From NCBI GenBank assembly GCA_012798185.1, contig JAAZNS010000262.1, forward strand, positions 1-7,915: a stretch of 7,915 bases of DNA, in the 5' to 3' direction. Under the pieces are notes generated by a model. The model was not told where the DNA came from. It made no database searches and saw nothing but the letters and a program-made list of their open reading frames with translations. Positions 1-6,430 of this stretch are shown piece by piece. The position numbers and the translations under genes are program-made. Numbering within the stretch: the first letter of the stretch is position 1; each line of letters begins with the position of its first letter. Source of the DNA: Chloroflexota bacterium (GTDB lineage: Bacteria; Chloroflexota; Anaerolineae; Anaerolineales; UBA4823).

Positions 1-7
1 ACCTCCT
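1..7 (-). promoter_or_regulatory. Shine-Dalgarno of the next operon gene (beyond left edge)
   Basis: The minus strand reads AGGAGGT here, a full anti-16S match, and it overlaps the TAG stop codon (6-8) of the carbamoyltransferase-family gene. No start codon fits within the remaining bases, so the gene it serves must begin just outside the window. This is direct evidence that the minus-strand operon has at least a fifth gene, probably translated in close coupling with the fourth. Confidence 0.8.
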
Positions 8-959
8 ATTCCATGGCGCCTAAAATTAAGGCAATGATTGCCATACGCATCACCACACCATTGAATGCTTCCTGCCAATAACGCGACCAGCGGGTTATAT
101 CTACATCGACCGGTACTTCGTCCATACGCGGCAATGAATGCAGTAATATCGCATCTGGTTTGGCTTTAGTCTCCAGAAGCTGGCGGGTAATTTTATAATT
201 AGCCGGGGTTAATCCCACGTTTCCTGAACGTTCATCTCGGGATTTTGTATAGTCTGGCTGAACAACCGGCTCCACCAATATGACATCAACATCATGAATT
301 ACCTGCTCGACATGCTCTGCTTCTTTAAAATCCAGGCTATATTCCTTTAGTTCTGCTTTGAACTCTGGAGTTAACGACATATCAGGCGGCGCGACGAATG
401 TAATCGGGCAATCGAATTGGGTTAAGCCATATGCTAATGAATGCATTGTACGCATCCGCATATCACCAACTGCCAGCCACTTCAATCCGTCGATTCGGCC
501 CTTTTCGCGCAATACAGTGTAAAGGTCGGTAAGGATTTGTGTGGGGTGTTCTCCCCATCCATCGCCGCCATTGATTATCGGAATCGAAGCCCATTTAGCT
601 GCTTCATGGGGCGCACCTTGTTGGAAATGCCGCATAACTATAACATCGCCATAGAATTCCAACATTTTCACGGTATCTTTAATCGATTCTTGATAGAAAT
701 CACCCGCGCGGGTCATCTTAGCATCAGCAAAACCGGTCACATGACCACCAAGGCGATGCATGGCAGCTTCATGCGCTAACCGAGTACGAGTGCTGGGTTG
801 ATAGAAGGCGGTTACCAGGGTTTTATCTGCCAGCATAGTGCTGTTTCGACGGCTACGAGGAATGGATTCCAACTCACGAGCGACTTCGAATATGTGCATG
901 AATTCATTCCGCTCAAAATCTTTTAACGACAAAATATCTCGACCTAAAAAGCTACGCAT
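6..959 (-). CDS. Aspartate carbamoyltransferase-family protein, probably with a non-aspartate acceptor
   Basis: A 317-residue protein of ATCase catalytic-chain length. The N-terminal carbamoyl-phosphate domain has FYQPSTRTR (52-60), MRH (109-111) and GEHPTQ (136-141). The C-terminal domain has VGDMRMRTMHS (164-174), HSLPRMDEV (274-282) and a typical C-terminal helix ending FNGVVMRMAIIALILG. Carbamoyl phosphate binding therefore looks intact. In a by-eye comparison with E. coli PyrB, the aspartate-side residues are altered. The TRVQ loop carrying Arg229 reads EPVVQ (230-234), the 80s-loop SLGKKGE is replaced by TRAGDFYQE (83-91), and HPLP is HSLP. It is the last visible gene of a purine-deaminase operon, 14 bp after the regulator gene, with SD AAGGAG seven bases before ATG. 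An automatic pipeline would probably call it pyrB. I think family membership is certain and the aspartate specificity doubtful. No regulatory chain (pyrI) or other pyrimidine gene is visible. Confidence 0.9.
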   Translation of the reverse strand: MRSFLGRDILSLKDFERNEFMHIFEVARELESIPRSRRNSTMLADKTLVTAFYQPSTRTRLAHEAAMHRLGGHVTGFADAKMTRAGDFYQESIKDTVKMLEFYGDVIVMRHFQQGAPHEAAKWASIPIINGGDGWGEHPTQILTDLYTVLREKGRIDGLKWLAVGDMRMRTMHSLAYGLTQFDCPITFVAPPDMSLTPEFKAELKEYSLDFKEAEHVEQVIHDVDVILVEPVVQPDYTKSRDERSGNVGLTPANYKITRQLLETKAKPDAILLHSLPRMDEVPVDVDITRWSRYWQEAFNGVVMRMAIIALILGAME

Positions 960-966
960 TTTTAAA

Positions 967-972
967 CTCCTT
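967..972 (-). promoter_or_regulatory. Shine-Dalgarno of the carbamoyltransferase-family gene
   Basis: The minus strand reads AAGGAG, seven bases before the ATG at 959. It lies in the 14-bp gap just after the regulator stop codon (974-976). It supports the chosen start and shows that the gene is translated from a polycistronic message without room for its own promoter. Confidence 0.8.
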
Positions 973-973
973 A

Positions 974-1720
974 TTATGTAATATTATTTGATATTTTTGG
1001 ATTACCTACCCGGCGAACGACATGGAAACGAAAATATCCGGGCAAAAAATAACTATAGGAGTAATCGATAACTTGACCTAATGTGGTGTACAGCGAAGCA
1101 ATAAAACGCAGCAGTACATCACCTCGCTGGATTCCAAAAGATTTGGCGATTTCAACGGACGCGGTTACAGCATTGATTTCACAACGCGACGACACCAACG
1201 AAAGTGAACCCTTCTTCAATAGAATATCTAAAATCGAACCAGTAAATGAATTTTCCAAATCTTGTGGGTAAATAATTCCCTCCGGAAGTATATCGATGAG
1301 ATATGCTACCGGCCTCCCCTCAGCTAACATCAACCGGGAATATTGAACGACAACTTCTCCCGGCGGAATGTTCAAAGCAGCTGCTTCTTCTTGAGAACAA
1401 GGACGATAATCAATTTTTAATTTGCCCATTGTGACCTGTAAACCGCAGCGCTTTGCCATTGTCTCAATACTCTCTAGCACCTCCAATCCAGTCTCAATAA
1501 CACAGGATGCGGGTAAAACAAATGTGCCCGATCCCTGTCTGCGATGGATAATCCCTTGGGTTTCGAAAGTACGCATGGCTTCTCTTAGTGTAGCCCGAGA
1601 AACACCTAATTGGCGCGCCAATTGGGGCTCAGATATCAGCTTCTCACCTGGTTTCTTCTCGCTGATGATTTCCGCCAGTGCCTCATGCAGCCGTTGAGAG
1701 ATAGAATATCCTTCACTCAT
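974..1720 (-). CDS. GntR-family transcriptional regulator with UTRA (HutC-type) ligand domain
   Basis: A 248-residue regulator. Residues about 5-69 form the winged helix-turn-helix, with LARQLGVSRATLREAM (34-49) as the HTH and HRRQGSGTFV (59-68) as the wing, both classic GntR signatures. Residues about 90-238 match a UTRA effector-binding domain: ALNIPPGEVVVQYSRL, GRPVAYLIDILPEGI and the closing YFRFHVVRRV. The recognition helix (SRATLREAM) looks more FadR-like than the SRxTVRxAL usual in UTRA regulators. It is the third gene of the operon, starting 10 bp after the adenine deaminase stop. I see no strong SD before its ATG, so translation may be coupled to the gene upstream. The natural target is the pair of TTGTCNGACAA operators at the operon promoter, giving autoregulation, with a purine base or degradation product as a plausible ligand. 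The ligand is inference, while the family is secure. Confidence 0.93.
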   Translation of the reverse strand: MSEGYSISQRLHEALAEIISEKKPGEKLISEPQLARQLGVSRATLREAMRTFETQGIIHRRQGSGTFVLPASCVIETGLEVLESIETMAKRCGLQVTMGKLKIDYRPCSQEEAAALNIPPGEVVVQYSRLMLAEGRPVAYLIDILPEGIIYPQDLENSFTGSILDILLKKGSLSLVSSRCEINAVTASVEIAKSFGIQRGDVLLRFIASLYTTLGQVIDYSYSYFLPGYFRFHVVRRVGNPKISNNIT

Positions 1721-1730
1721 GAATTTTTGT

Positions 1731-3527
1731 TCATCTTTCTAACACCGGGATGAAATTAAACTTGGTAACATCGACCAAACCTTTATCGGAAAGACGCAAT
1801 TCGGGTATTACAACCAAAGCCAGTAAACTCAATTGCATATTGGGGTTATTTAAGGGGCATCCACAGGCACGGAAACCATTTAAAACAGACTTTGCTTTTT
1901 CTGCAACAATTTCCGCATTCTCATCCGACATCAATCCAGCAATAGGCAATTCCACTTTACCAATCTTTTTTCCATCCAAAATCACTACCTGACCACCTTC
2001 CATATTGACTAATTCATTTACCGCTAATGCCATTTGTGCTTCATCGGTTCCCACAACAATTAATTGGTGGCAATCATGCGCCACGGTAGAAGCAATGGCG
2101 CATTTTTTATCAAACCCAAAACCATGGACTAGTCCCAATTGAAGATTCCCAGTCCCTTTATGCCTTTCAATTACCGCAATTTTTGCTATATCATTGCTAA
2201 TATCAGGGTGAATTTCATCATTCACAACAGGCATTTCCATGCGGAGATGTTTTGTTGGCGCCTGATTTTCAATAACTCCAATAATATTCGCCCATACTTG
2301 TTTTAAATTCTCTTGCGGCGGTTTTAAAGTAAAATCTTCCGCTGTAAAATTTCTCCCGATATGAATCGAATGAACCGCCCAATCGGGGTATGAGAAAACT
2401 GGTTTTTCGATAATTACTCGTTTTTTTTGAGCAATCAACTTTCCTTTGGCGATAACCATATCTACAGCAACTGCCGAGAGATCATCCATTATCAGAATAT
2501 CTGCAAATCGACCGGGTGCAATCATCCCTACCTGGCGGGATACACCAAAATGCTCGGCAGTGTTTATAGTTGCCATCTGAATCGCCTTCATAGGCGGGAG
2601 ACCTTTCGAAATAGCCCTTTTAACCGCCCGATTAACATGACCTTCATTGACCAATGTCTCGCAATGAGAATCATCGGTACATAAAATGAAATGCCGGGCA
2701 TCGATGCCCATATCTGTTACTGCTTTAATTTGCGCATCCACATCGTGCCAAGCTGAACCAAAACGAAGCATGGGTTTCATTCCCTGACGGACTCTCGCAA
2801 CGGCATCTTCCAGACGTGTTCCCTCATGATCATCCTCCGGTCCTCCGGCAACATAACCATGAAACGGCAAACCCAAGTCTGGGAAGGCATAATGACCGCC
2901 AATCACTTTTCCTGCCTGGCGTGTTTCTGCCATCTCAGCATGCATCTTTTCGTCGTTAAAGTAAACGCCCGGGAAATTCATCATCTCCCCCAAACCGATG
3001 ATCCCTTCCCATTTCATCGCTTGGGCAACATCTTCAGCCTCGATACTGGCACCTGGTGTTTCCAACCCTGGGGCTGAAGGTACACATGAAGGCATTTGAA
3101 CCCATACATGGATTGGCTGAACTGCTGCTTCATCCACCATCAAGCGGACGCCTTTTAAACCAAATACATTTGCAATTTCATGAGGGTCGACAAAAATACC
3201 CGTTGTCCCATGGGGGATAATTGCTCGAACAAACTCGGTTATTATGATCATCCCCGATTCGATATGCATATGTCCATCTAATAAACCAGGACATACATAT
3301 CGTCCACCTGCTTCAACGACTTGAGTTTTTGAATCAATCGTGTGAGAAGCGTCTTCTCCAACAAAGGCAATACGCCCGTCTTTTATGGCAATGTCAATAT
3401 TGGGGATAATTTCACCAGATTGCACACAAACCCACTGACCGTTACGAATCACCATATCAGCGGTGACTCTCCCCATAGCAACATCCACTAACGTTTGCGA
3501 AATTTTAAAATAATCTTTAGAATTCAT
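1731..3527 (-). CDS. ade: Adenine deaminase (amidohydrolase superfamily, Ade/COG1001 type)
   Basis: A 598-residue protein, normal for bacterial adenine deaminase, which converts adenine to hypoxanthine and ammonia with a metal centre. Numbered from the ATG, visible signatures are DGHMHIES with the metal HxH (H86, H88), DPHEIANVFG (114-123), PSCVPSAPG, GLGEMMNFPGV (E181), GGH (H212), DDHEG (H234) and CTDD (D285). The C-terminal domain has ERHKGTGN, STVAHDCH, PIAGLMS and KGLVDV, all family hallmarks. One difference is that the family REGSA motif reads RFGSAW (255-260), so the substrate range could differ from plain adenine. I chose ATG 3527 because GGAGT lies five bases before it. An in-frame TTG at 3545 would add six residues but has a poorer SD distance. 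It is the second gene of the operon, about 59 bp after the upstream stop. Confidence 0.9.
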   Translation of the reverse strand: MNSKDYFKISQTLVDVAMGRVTADMVIRNGQWVCVQSGEIIPNIDIAIKDGRIAFVGEDASHTIDSKTQVVEAGGRYVCPGLLDGHMHIESGMIIITEFVRAIIPHGTTGIFVDPHEIANVFGLKGVRLMVDEAAVQPIHVWVQMPSCVPSAPGLETPGASIEAEDVAQAMKWEGIIGLGEMMNFPGVYFNDEKMHAEMAETRQAGKVIGGHYAFPDLGLPFHGYVAGGPEDDHEGTRLEDAVARVRQGMKPMLRFGSAWHDVDAQIKAVTDMGIDARHFILCTDDSHCETLVNEGHVNRAVKRAISKGLPPMKAIQMATINTAEHFGVSRQVGMIAPGRFADILIMDDLSAVAVDMVIAKGKLIAQKKRVIIEKPVFSYPDWAVHSIHIGRNFTAEDFTLKPPQENLKQVWANIIGVIENQAPTKHLRMEMPVVNDEIHPDISNDIAKIAVIERHKGTGNLQLGLVHGFGFDKKCAIASTVAHDCHQLIVVGTDEAQMALAVNELVNMEGGQVVILDGKKIGKVELPIAGLMSDENAEIVAEKAKSVLNGFRACGCPLNNPNMQLSLLALVVIPELRLSDKGLVDVTKFNFIPVLER

Positions 3528-3531
3528 TGTT

Positions 3532-3536
3532 ACTCC
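3532..3536 (-). promoter_or_regulatory. ade: Ribosome binding site deciding the adenine deaminase start
   Basis: The minus strand reads GGAGT, then five bases, then ATG (3527-3525). This spacing favours the ATG over the in-frame TTG at 3545, whose nearest GGAG is ten bases upstream of it. The site lies inside the short gap between the first two operon genes. Confidence 0.65.
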
Positions 3537-3586
3537 AACGGTCAAGTAAATAGTTCTCCATAAAAAAATCCCAAGGATGTCTCACA

Positions 3587-4969
3587 TTACCCATAAACCA
3601 ACATTTTTGCAGCCCGGTTATGTCTGGAGATTAATTCTTCAATATTCATTTTCACAAATTGTCTTTCTTTCACCACAAATTCTCCCCCCACGATTGTGAA
3701 ATCAACAGTGACCGGTGCACAGAAAACCAACGCAGCAACCGGATCATGGACAGCGCCGGCATATTCAATGCGATTTAAGTTAATGGCGAAGAAATCAGCG
3801 CACTTTCCAGATGCCAAAGCACCAATATCTGTTCGTCCCAGCACTGATGCGCTCCCGCGGGTGGCTAATTCTAAAGCCTGACGGGCGGTCATTATTGGCA
3901 TTTCCACATCTGAAAGCGAAGCACCCTGCAACCCTGCTTTTAGCCTGGCAACCATCATTGCCATGCGCATTTCTTCAAGCAAACTGGAACCATCATTGCT
4001 TGCTGACCCATCTACGCCCAATCCAATTTTCACACCCGCCTGCAACATATCCATGATCGGTGCAATTCCAGATGCCAGCCGCATGTTGGAAGTCGGACAA
4101 TGAGCAACGCCACAACCAGTTTGTTTATATACCTCAACTTCGCTTTGAGAAATATGAACCGAATGGGCAAACCATACATCATCACCCACCCAACCCAAAT
4201 GCTCCATGTATGCCACAGGCCGATAACCAAATTTTTGCTGACAAAATTGTTCTTCATCCTGAGTCTCTGCCAGATGTGTGTGTAACCGCACATGATAAGT
4301 TCGAGCCAGGGCGGCACTTTGTCTCATTAATTCACCGGTTACACTAAATGGGGAACAGGGCGCTAAAGCTATCTGAACCATCGCGCCAGGTTTTGGATCA
4401 TGATACGTTTCAATCAAACGTTGAGCATCCTTAAGGATGTACTTTTCATCCTCAACAACACTATCGGGCGGCAAGCCGCCTTTGCTTTCTCCTAAACTCA
4501 TCGACCCCCGGGTAGCCATAATGCGCATGCCTGTTTCCCTGGCAGCTAAGATTTCATCATCCAGCCGCGAACCATTGGGGAAAAGATAAAGATGGTCAGA
4601 TGCTGTTGTGCAACCCGATAATGCCAACTCTGCCAGAGCAGTTTGGGTTGAAATGTAAATATGTTCAGGAGTCATTCTTGCCCAAATAGGGTATAGAGTT
4701 TTCAGCCAATTGAAGAGATTGGCATTCTGGGCTTTGGGCACCACGCGGGTTAATGTTTGATAAAAATGATGGTGGGTGTTGATCAACCCCGGTGCTACCA
4801 GATAACCGGTTAAATCTAAAATCCGATCCGCGGTTGTTGGTAATTCACTGGTCGCGCCAACTTGCTCAATAAATCCATCGCGAATAAATAGACCTCCGTC
4901 GGGAATTTCCCTGCGGAGGTCATCCATAGTAACTAATACAGCGGCGTGTTTTACTAATAAAGTAGACAT
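3587..4969 (-). CDS. 8-oxoguanine deaminase-like amidohydrolase
   Basis: A 460-residue cytosolic amidohydrolase of the 8-oxoguanine deaminase / SsnA / hydroxyatrazine hydrolase group. It resembles what I recall of the characterised Pseudomonas 8-oxoguanine deaminase across long stretches: NTHHHFYQTLTR (64-75, metal HxH at H66 and H68), FNWLKTLYPIW, SGCTTASDHLYLFPNG (118-133), RGSMSLGESKGGLPPD (154-169), LAPCSPFSV, LHTHLAE (229-235), AHCPTSNMRLASG (289-301) and GLGVDGSASNDGS (316-328, with the metal aspartate D320). The expected reaction is 8-oxoguanine to urate plus ammonia, and isocytosine is a known alternative substrate of the family. It is the first gene of the operon, directly downstream of the operator-bracketed promoter. 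The SD is weak (GCGAG region), giving a leader of only about 30 bases. Plain guanine deaminase or another SsnA-like role is the main alternative, though the long motif agreement favours 8-oxoguanine. Confidence 0.88.
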   Translation of the reverse strand: MSTLLVKHAAVLVTMDDLRREIPDGGLFIRDGFIEQVGATSELPTTADRILDLTGYLVAPGLINTHHHFYQTLTRVVPKAQNANLFNWLKTLYPIWARMTPEHIYISTQTALAELALSGCTTASDHLYLFPNGSRLDDEILAARETGMRIMATRGSMSLGESKGGLPPDSVVEDEKYILKDAQRLIETYHDPKPGAMVQIALAPCSPFSVTGELMRQSAALARTYHVRLHTHLAETQDEEQFCQQKFGYRPVAYMEHLGWVGDDVWFAHSVHISQSEVEVYKQTGCGVAHCPTSNMRLASGIAPIMDMLQAGVKIGLGVDGSASNDGSSLLEEMRMAMMVARLKAGLQGASLSDVEMPIMTARQALELATRGSASVLGRTDIGALASGKCADFFAINLNRIEYAGAVHDPVAALVFCAPVTVDFTIVGGEFVVKERQFVKMNIEELISRHNRAAKMLVYG

Positions 4970-4994
4970 TCAAAACTCGCTTAACCATCACTAA

Positions 4995-5005
4995 TTGTCT
5001 GACAA
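4995..5005. promoter_or_regulatory. Operator 1 (TTGTCTGACAA), over the predicted transcription start
   Basis: A perfect inverted repeat with a central T at 5000, extending to 13 bp (4994-5006, ATTGTCTGACAAT). It fits the TNGTNNNACNA pattern described for FadR-type GntR repressors. It lies one base downstream of the predicted -10 box, so its centre falls about where transcription should start. A bound repressor here would block initiation. The probable ligand is the GntR/UTRA protein encoded in the operon. Confidence 0.75.
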
Positions 5006-5006
5006 T

Positions 5007-5035
5007 AGTCTATCAAAAAAAATCCTTCTTGTCAA
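5007..5035 (-). promoter_or_regulatory. Sigma-70 promoter of the purine-deaminase operon
   Basis: On the minus strand a consensus -35 TTGACA (5035-5030) is followed by a 17-bp spacer containing eight consecutive T, then a -10 TAGACT (5012-5007, four of six matches). Transcription should start near 5000, about 30 bases before the ATG of the first gene at 4969. The -35 directly abuts operator 2 and the -10 is one base from operator 1, so the promoter core is exactly flanked by the two palindromes. No other convincing promoter is seen for this operon. Confidence 0.75.
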
Positions 5036-5046
5036 TTGTCTGACAA
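5036..5046. promoter_or_regulatory. Operator 2 (TTGTCTGACAA), abutting the -35 box
   Basis: A second exact copy of the 11-bp palindrome, centred at 5041. It lies immediately upstream of the -35 TTGACA on the minus strand. Its centre is 41 bp from that of operator 1, close to four helical turns, so two repressor dimers would sit on the same DNA face. A repeated palindrome so precisely placed around a promoter is unlikely to be chance. Confidence 0.75.
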
Positions 5047-5235
5047 ATAATCGTCATTTTATTATCAAATCCTAACAGATATTACTTATCCAATAACAAC
5101 AGTTACCATAATGCAAAAGCCCTTTTTGATTATTCTTATCTACGCCCTTCGAAAGGGAAAAATCGTTCAGCGAATTATGTTATTATTACCACAAAGAACC
5201 TGAATTTTACCGATATTGCCTTTTTTCAAAATCAA
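5047..5235. other. AT-rich intergenic DNA with no gene recognised
   Basis: This stretch between operator 2 and the folD terminator contains no open frame with family resemblance or a good ribosome site on either strand. The only structure is a five-pair hairpin CCCTT-CGA-AAGGG (5145-5157), which lacks a T-tract on either side. It may simply space the deaminase promoter from the upstream folD unit. Confidence 0.5.
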
Positions 5236-5278
5236 AAAAGAACCTCCTCGATCATTTGAATGCACGGGAGGTTCTTTT
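5236..5278 (-). terminator. Rho-independent terminator of folD
   Basis: Arms AAAAGAACCTCC (5236-5247) and GGAGGTTCTTTT (5267-5278) form a perfect 12-bp stem around a 19-base loop. Read on the minus strand, the second arm runs into TTCTTTTTTGATTTT, an adequate U-tract, 63 bp after the folD stop codon. The plus strand also ends in TTTT, but no plus-strand gene precedes it. It separates folD transcription from the deaminase operon promoter about 200 bp further on. The 19-base loop is longer than typical. Confidence 0.85.
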
Positions 5279-5340
5279 CTGTTACAAATATTAATATTCG
5301 CGGTATTTCAAATCTCAATCATTGATTCCCGAATTTCCCA

Positions 5341-6228
5341 TTACCAGGTCACATTCTGCGCCATCTTGGCAGAATGAACCGTATTGCGCATTAACATAGC
5401 AATAGTCATTGGTCCTACACCGCCTGGAACAGGCGTGATAGCGCTGGCAACTTCTTTCACCTCATCATACATAACATCACCTACCAGGCGTGAGCCCTTG
5501 GGATGGGTAGGATCATCGATGCGGTTGATGCCTACATCGATTACTACAGCACCGGGTTTAACCCAATCGCCGCGCACCATTTGCGCTCTGCCGACCGCAG
5601 CTATCAATACATCTGCTCCCCGGCAAATAGCGGGTAAATCCTTACTGCGCGAGTGGCAAATAGTCACCGTTGCGTTTTCCCGTACCAGCAACAAAGCTAC
5701 AGGCATACCCACAATGTTCGATCGTCCCAACACGACTGCGTTGCAACCTTCCAGTTTGGTGCCGATCAGCTTCAACATATAGACACACCCATAAGGAGTG
5801 CAGGGAACGAATAAAGGATCACGTCCCTTTTGTGCTAATCTTCCGATATTGATCGGATGAAAACCGTCGACATCTTTTTCGATACTTATCGATTTTAAAA
5901 CGCCTTCTTCATCCAGAGGGCTGGGAAGAGGCAATTGAACCAAAATACCATCAACGCGCGGGTCGGCATTTAATTCCCTGACCAACCCCTCTACTTCTTC
6001 TTGTGTAGCAGTCGCAGGAAGAGTATGCCCAAAAGACTCAATACCTGCTTCTCCGCAGGCTTTTTGTTTTGAGGCAACATAAACCTTCGAAGCCGGGTTA
6101 TCGCCTACCAATACCGTGGCTAAGCCAGGGACGCGCAACCCCATTTCTTTCATTTTTTCGACATCTGCCTTAGCCTGATCACGCACTTGCTGTGCAAGAA
6201 CTTTTCCATCGATTATTGTTGCAGTCAT
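5341..6228 (-). CDS. folD: Bifunctional methylenetetrahydrofolate dehydrogenase / methenyltetrahydrofolate cyclohydrolase
   Basis: A 295-residue cytosolic enzyme, the usual FolD length. It oxidises 5,10-methylene-THF with NADP and hydrolyses the methenyl form to 10-formyl-THF, supplying one-carbon units for purine and formyl-Met synthesis. The substrate site shows YVASK (50-54, catalytic Tyr50 and Lys54), DGILVQLPLP (93-102, Gln98) and KDVDGFHPINIGRL (118-131, Asp121). The nucleotide-binding half has VVLGRSNIVGMP (165-176) and the family signature PVPGGVGPMT (266-275). The start is well supported by SD AAGGAG (6240-6235) six bases before ATG. It appears to be a single-gene unit on the minus strand, ended by the 5236-5278 hairpin and divergent from glnS. 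A short insertion (DDPTHPKGSRL) before the GDV motif occurs in several FolD lineages. Nothing catalytic is missing. Confidence 0.97.
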   Translation of the reverse strand: MTATIIDGKVLAQQVRDQAKADVEKMKEMGLRVPGLATVLVGDNPASKVYVASKQKACGEAGIESFGHTLPATATQEEVEGLVRELNADPRVDGILVQLPLPSPLDEEGVLKSISIEKDVDGFHPINIGRLAQKGRDPLFVPCTPYGCVYMLKLIGTKLEGCNAVVLGRSNIVGMPVALLLVRENATVTICHSRSKDLPAICRGADVLIAAVGRAQMVRGDWVKPGAVVIDVGINRIDDPTHPKGSRLVGDVMYDEVKEVASAITPVPGGVGPMTIAMLMRNTVHSAKMAQNVTW

Positions 6229-6375
6229 AAATCACTCCTTTTATAGTTTAGGGAAAACCCTCTCATTTTCCTGAAAAAAGATTGAGCTATCAACCAAAGG
6301 ATAATACAATTCAAAATGAATTTTAACTCCCAAAACTTTCAAAGAAATTATGCCTAATATTTTCTTTCCATGCAA
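6229..6375. other. folD upstream region, no strong promoter identified
   Basis: This AT-rich part of the folD-glnS intergenic region should hold the folD promoter. On the minus strand TATTAT (6306-6301) is a reasonable -10, but no good -35 lies 16-18 bp upstream. Two small symmetries are present: AGGG-AAAA-CCCT (6250-6261) just before the folD ribosome site, and AATTC-AAAAT-GAATT (6308-6322) next to the candidate -10. I see no ZTP or THF riboswitch motif, although such elements can precede folate genes elsewhere. Confidence 0.4.
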
Positions 6376-6376
6376 T

Positions 6377-6388
6377 TGACATATGTCA
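6377..6388. repeat. Perfect 12-bp palindrome TGACATATGTCA, candidate operator
   Basis: A perfect inverted repeat in the divergent folD-glnS region. It ends seven bases before the predicted -35 of glnS, a position suited to an activator or repressor dimer. Part of it also reads TTGACA (6376-6381), which with GATAAA 16 bp on forms a second, weaker plus-strand promoter. It differs from the TTGTCNGACAA operators, so a different factor would be needed. Confidence 0.45.
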
Positions 6389-6395
6389 CCACCTA

Positions 6396-6424
6396 TTGAT
6401 AAATCAATCCTCGTATTTTATAAT
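6396..6424 (+). promoter_or_regulatory. glnS: Sigma-70 promoter of glnS
   Basis: TTGATA (6396-6401, five of six matches to -35), a 17-bp spacer, then a consensus TATAAT (6419-6424). Transcription should begin near 6431, leaving a leader of about 150 bases before the glnS ATG. This is the best promoter-like sequence on the plus strand of the window. Confidence 0.7.
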
Positions 6425-6430
6425 CGTTTG

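Noticed and set aside
441..779. Plus-strand open frame of 112 codons
   Set aside because: It is antisense to the carbamoyltransferase gene, shows no family resemblance and has no ribosome site. It is a shadow of the real gene.
1608..1623. A perfect 16-bp palindrome (AATTGGCGCGCCAATT) resembling an operator or restriction target
   Set aside because: It lies inside the helix-turn-helix coding region of the GntR gene and simply encodes the protein string QLARQL, so its symmetry is explained by the codons.
5145..5157. Hairpin CCCTT-CGA-AAGGG between the deaminase promoter and the folD terminator
   Set aside because: The stem is only five pairs with a three-base loop and no T-tract follows on either strand, so it is not a credible terminator.
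5384..5782. Plus-strand open frame of 132 codons opposite folD
   Set aside because: It overlaps conserved FolD coding sequence entirely, its composition follows the opposite strand's codons, and no protein family is recognisable.
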